Positions 55,799 to 55,809 of a DNA stretch of 55,809 nucleotides are shown here, piece after piece. The notes beneath the pieces are model-generated. The model was not told the origin of the DNA. It did not search any database and saw nothing but the letters and a program-made list of their open reading frames with translations. The number at the start of each line of letters is the position of its first letter. The first letter of the stretch is position 1. The position numbers were made by a program, and so were the translations under genes. Origin of the DNA: Nostocaceae cyanobacterium (GTDB lineage Bacteria; Cyanobacteriota; Cyanobacteriia; Cyanobacteriales; Nostocaceae); NCBI GenBank assembly GCA_030065825.1, contig JASJCY010000013.1:1-55809 (forward strand), given 5' to 3'.

Positions 55799-55809
55799 GA
55801 ATCATTAAT

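Overview
The window looks like chromosome from a filamentous, probably heterocyst-forming cyanobacterium (Nostocales). Evidence: many GCGATCGC (HIP1-type) octamers, heptanucleotide STRR tracts between genes, families found mainly in cyanobacteria (DUF3155, DUF3611, DUF3598, CCB1-like), and gene-sparse spacers full of small palindromic repeats and MITE-like elements. I see no tRNA, rRNA or CRISPR array. The species cannot be named from this sequence.

Layout. 0.3-2.6 kb: a translationally coupled TPR/membrane protein and FecR-like/TPR protein. 2.7-6.4 kb: housekeeping genes (small protein, glgC, P-loop kinase, zinc-finger-less DnaJ). 6.7-9.0 kb: a compact AT-rich three-gene cassette (P-loop ATPase plus two unrecognised proteins). 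9.3-17 kb, mostly minus strand: glycosyltransferase, KirBac channel, MOSC protein, FTR1 iron permease, ferritin-like protein and type II NADH dehydrogenase. 17.2-21.4 kb: a broken LRR-ROC-COR-TIR-CHAT signalling/immunity gene, 5'-truncated and frameshifted, bracketed by three copies of a ~127-bp repeat. 21.8-32.7 kb: aminotransferase, DUF4760-like protein, class III alcohol dehydrogenase, ICMT-like methyltransferase, HTH protein, two paralogous secreted glycine-zipper proteins (one with SLH domains), GAF histidine kinase and DUF3155. 32.9-43.5 kb: IS200/IS605-like debris, CCB1-like factor, PadR regulator, DUF3611, serS, rseP, nth, rpsN, aat, DUF3598 and ftsX. 44.5-55.2 kb: pentapeptide membrane protein, an expanded palindromic minisatellite, a large coiled-coil/TPR/FGE-fold protein whose C-terminus looks like a diversity-generating-retroelement (DGR) variable region, two MscS channels, an HDAC-family deacetylase and small conserved proteins.

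Themes. (1) Signalling or conflict proteins: the ROC-TIR-CHAT relic, the AAA cassette, and the FGE protein with no reverse transcriptase nearby, so any DGR machinery would have to act from elsewhere. (2) A dense layer of non-coding repeats: at least four MITE-like families with terminal inverted repeats, a palindromic AGAAACCGGGTTTCT family with a compensatory base change, and several local tandem expansions. Some have altered gene ends, most clearly the P-loop kinase (C-terminus inside a MITE) and probably the histidine kinase tail. (3) Plausible functional neighbours are FTR1 with a ferritin-like protein (iron uptake and storage) and PadR with the CCB1-like factor.

All calls come from reading the sequence and recalling protein families; no database search was run.
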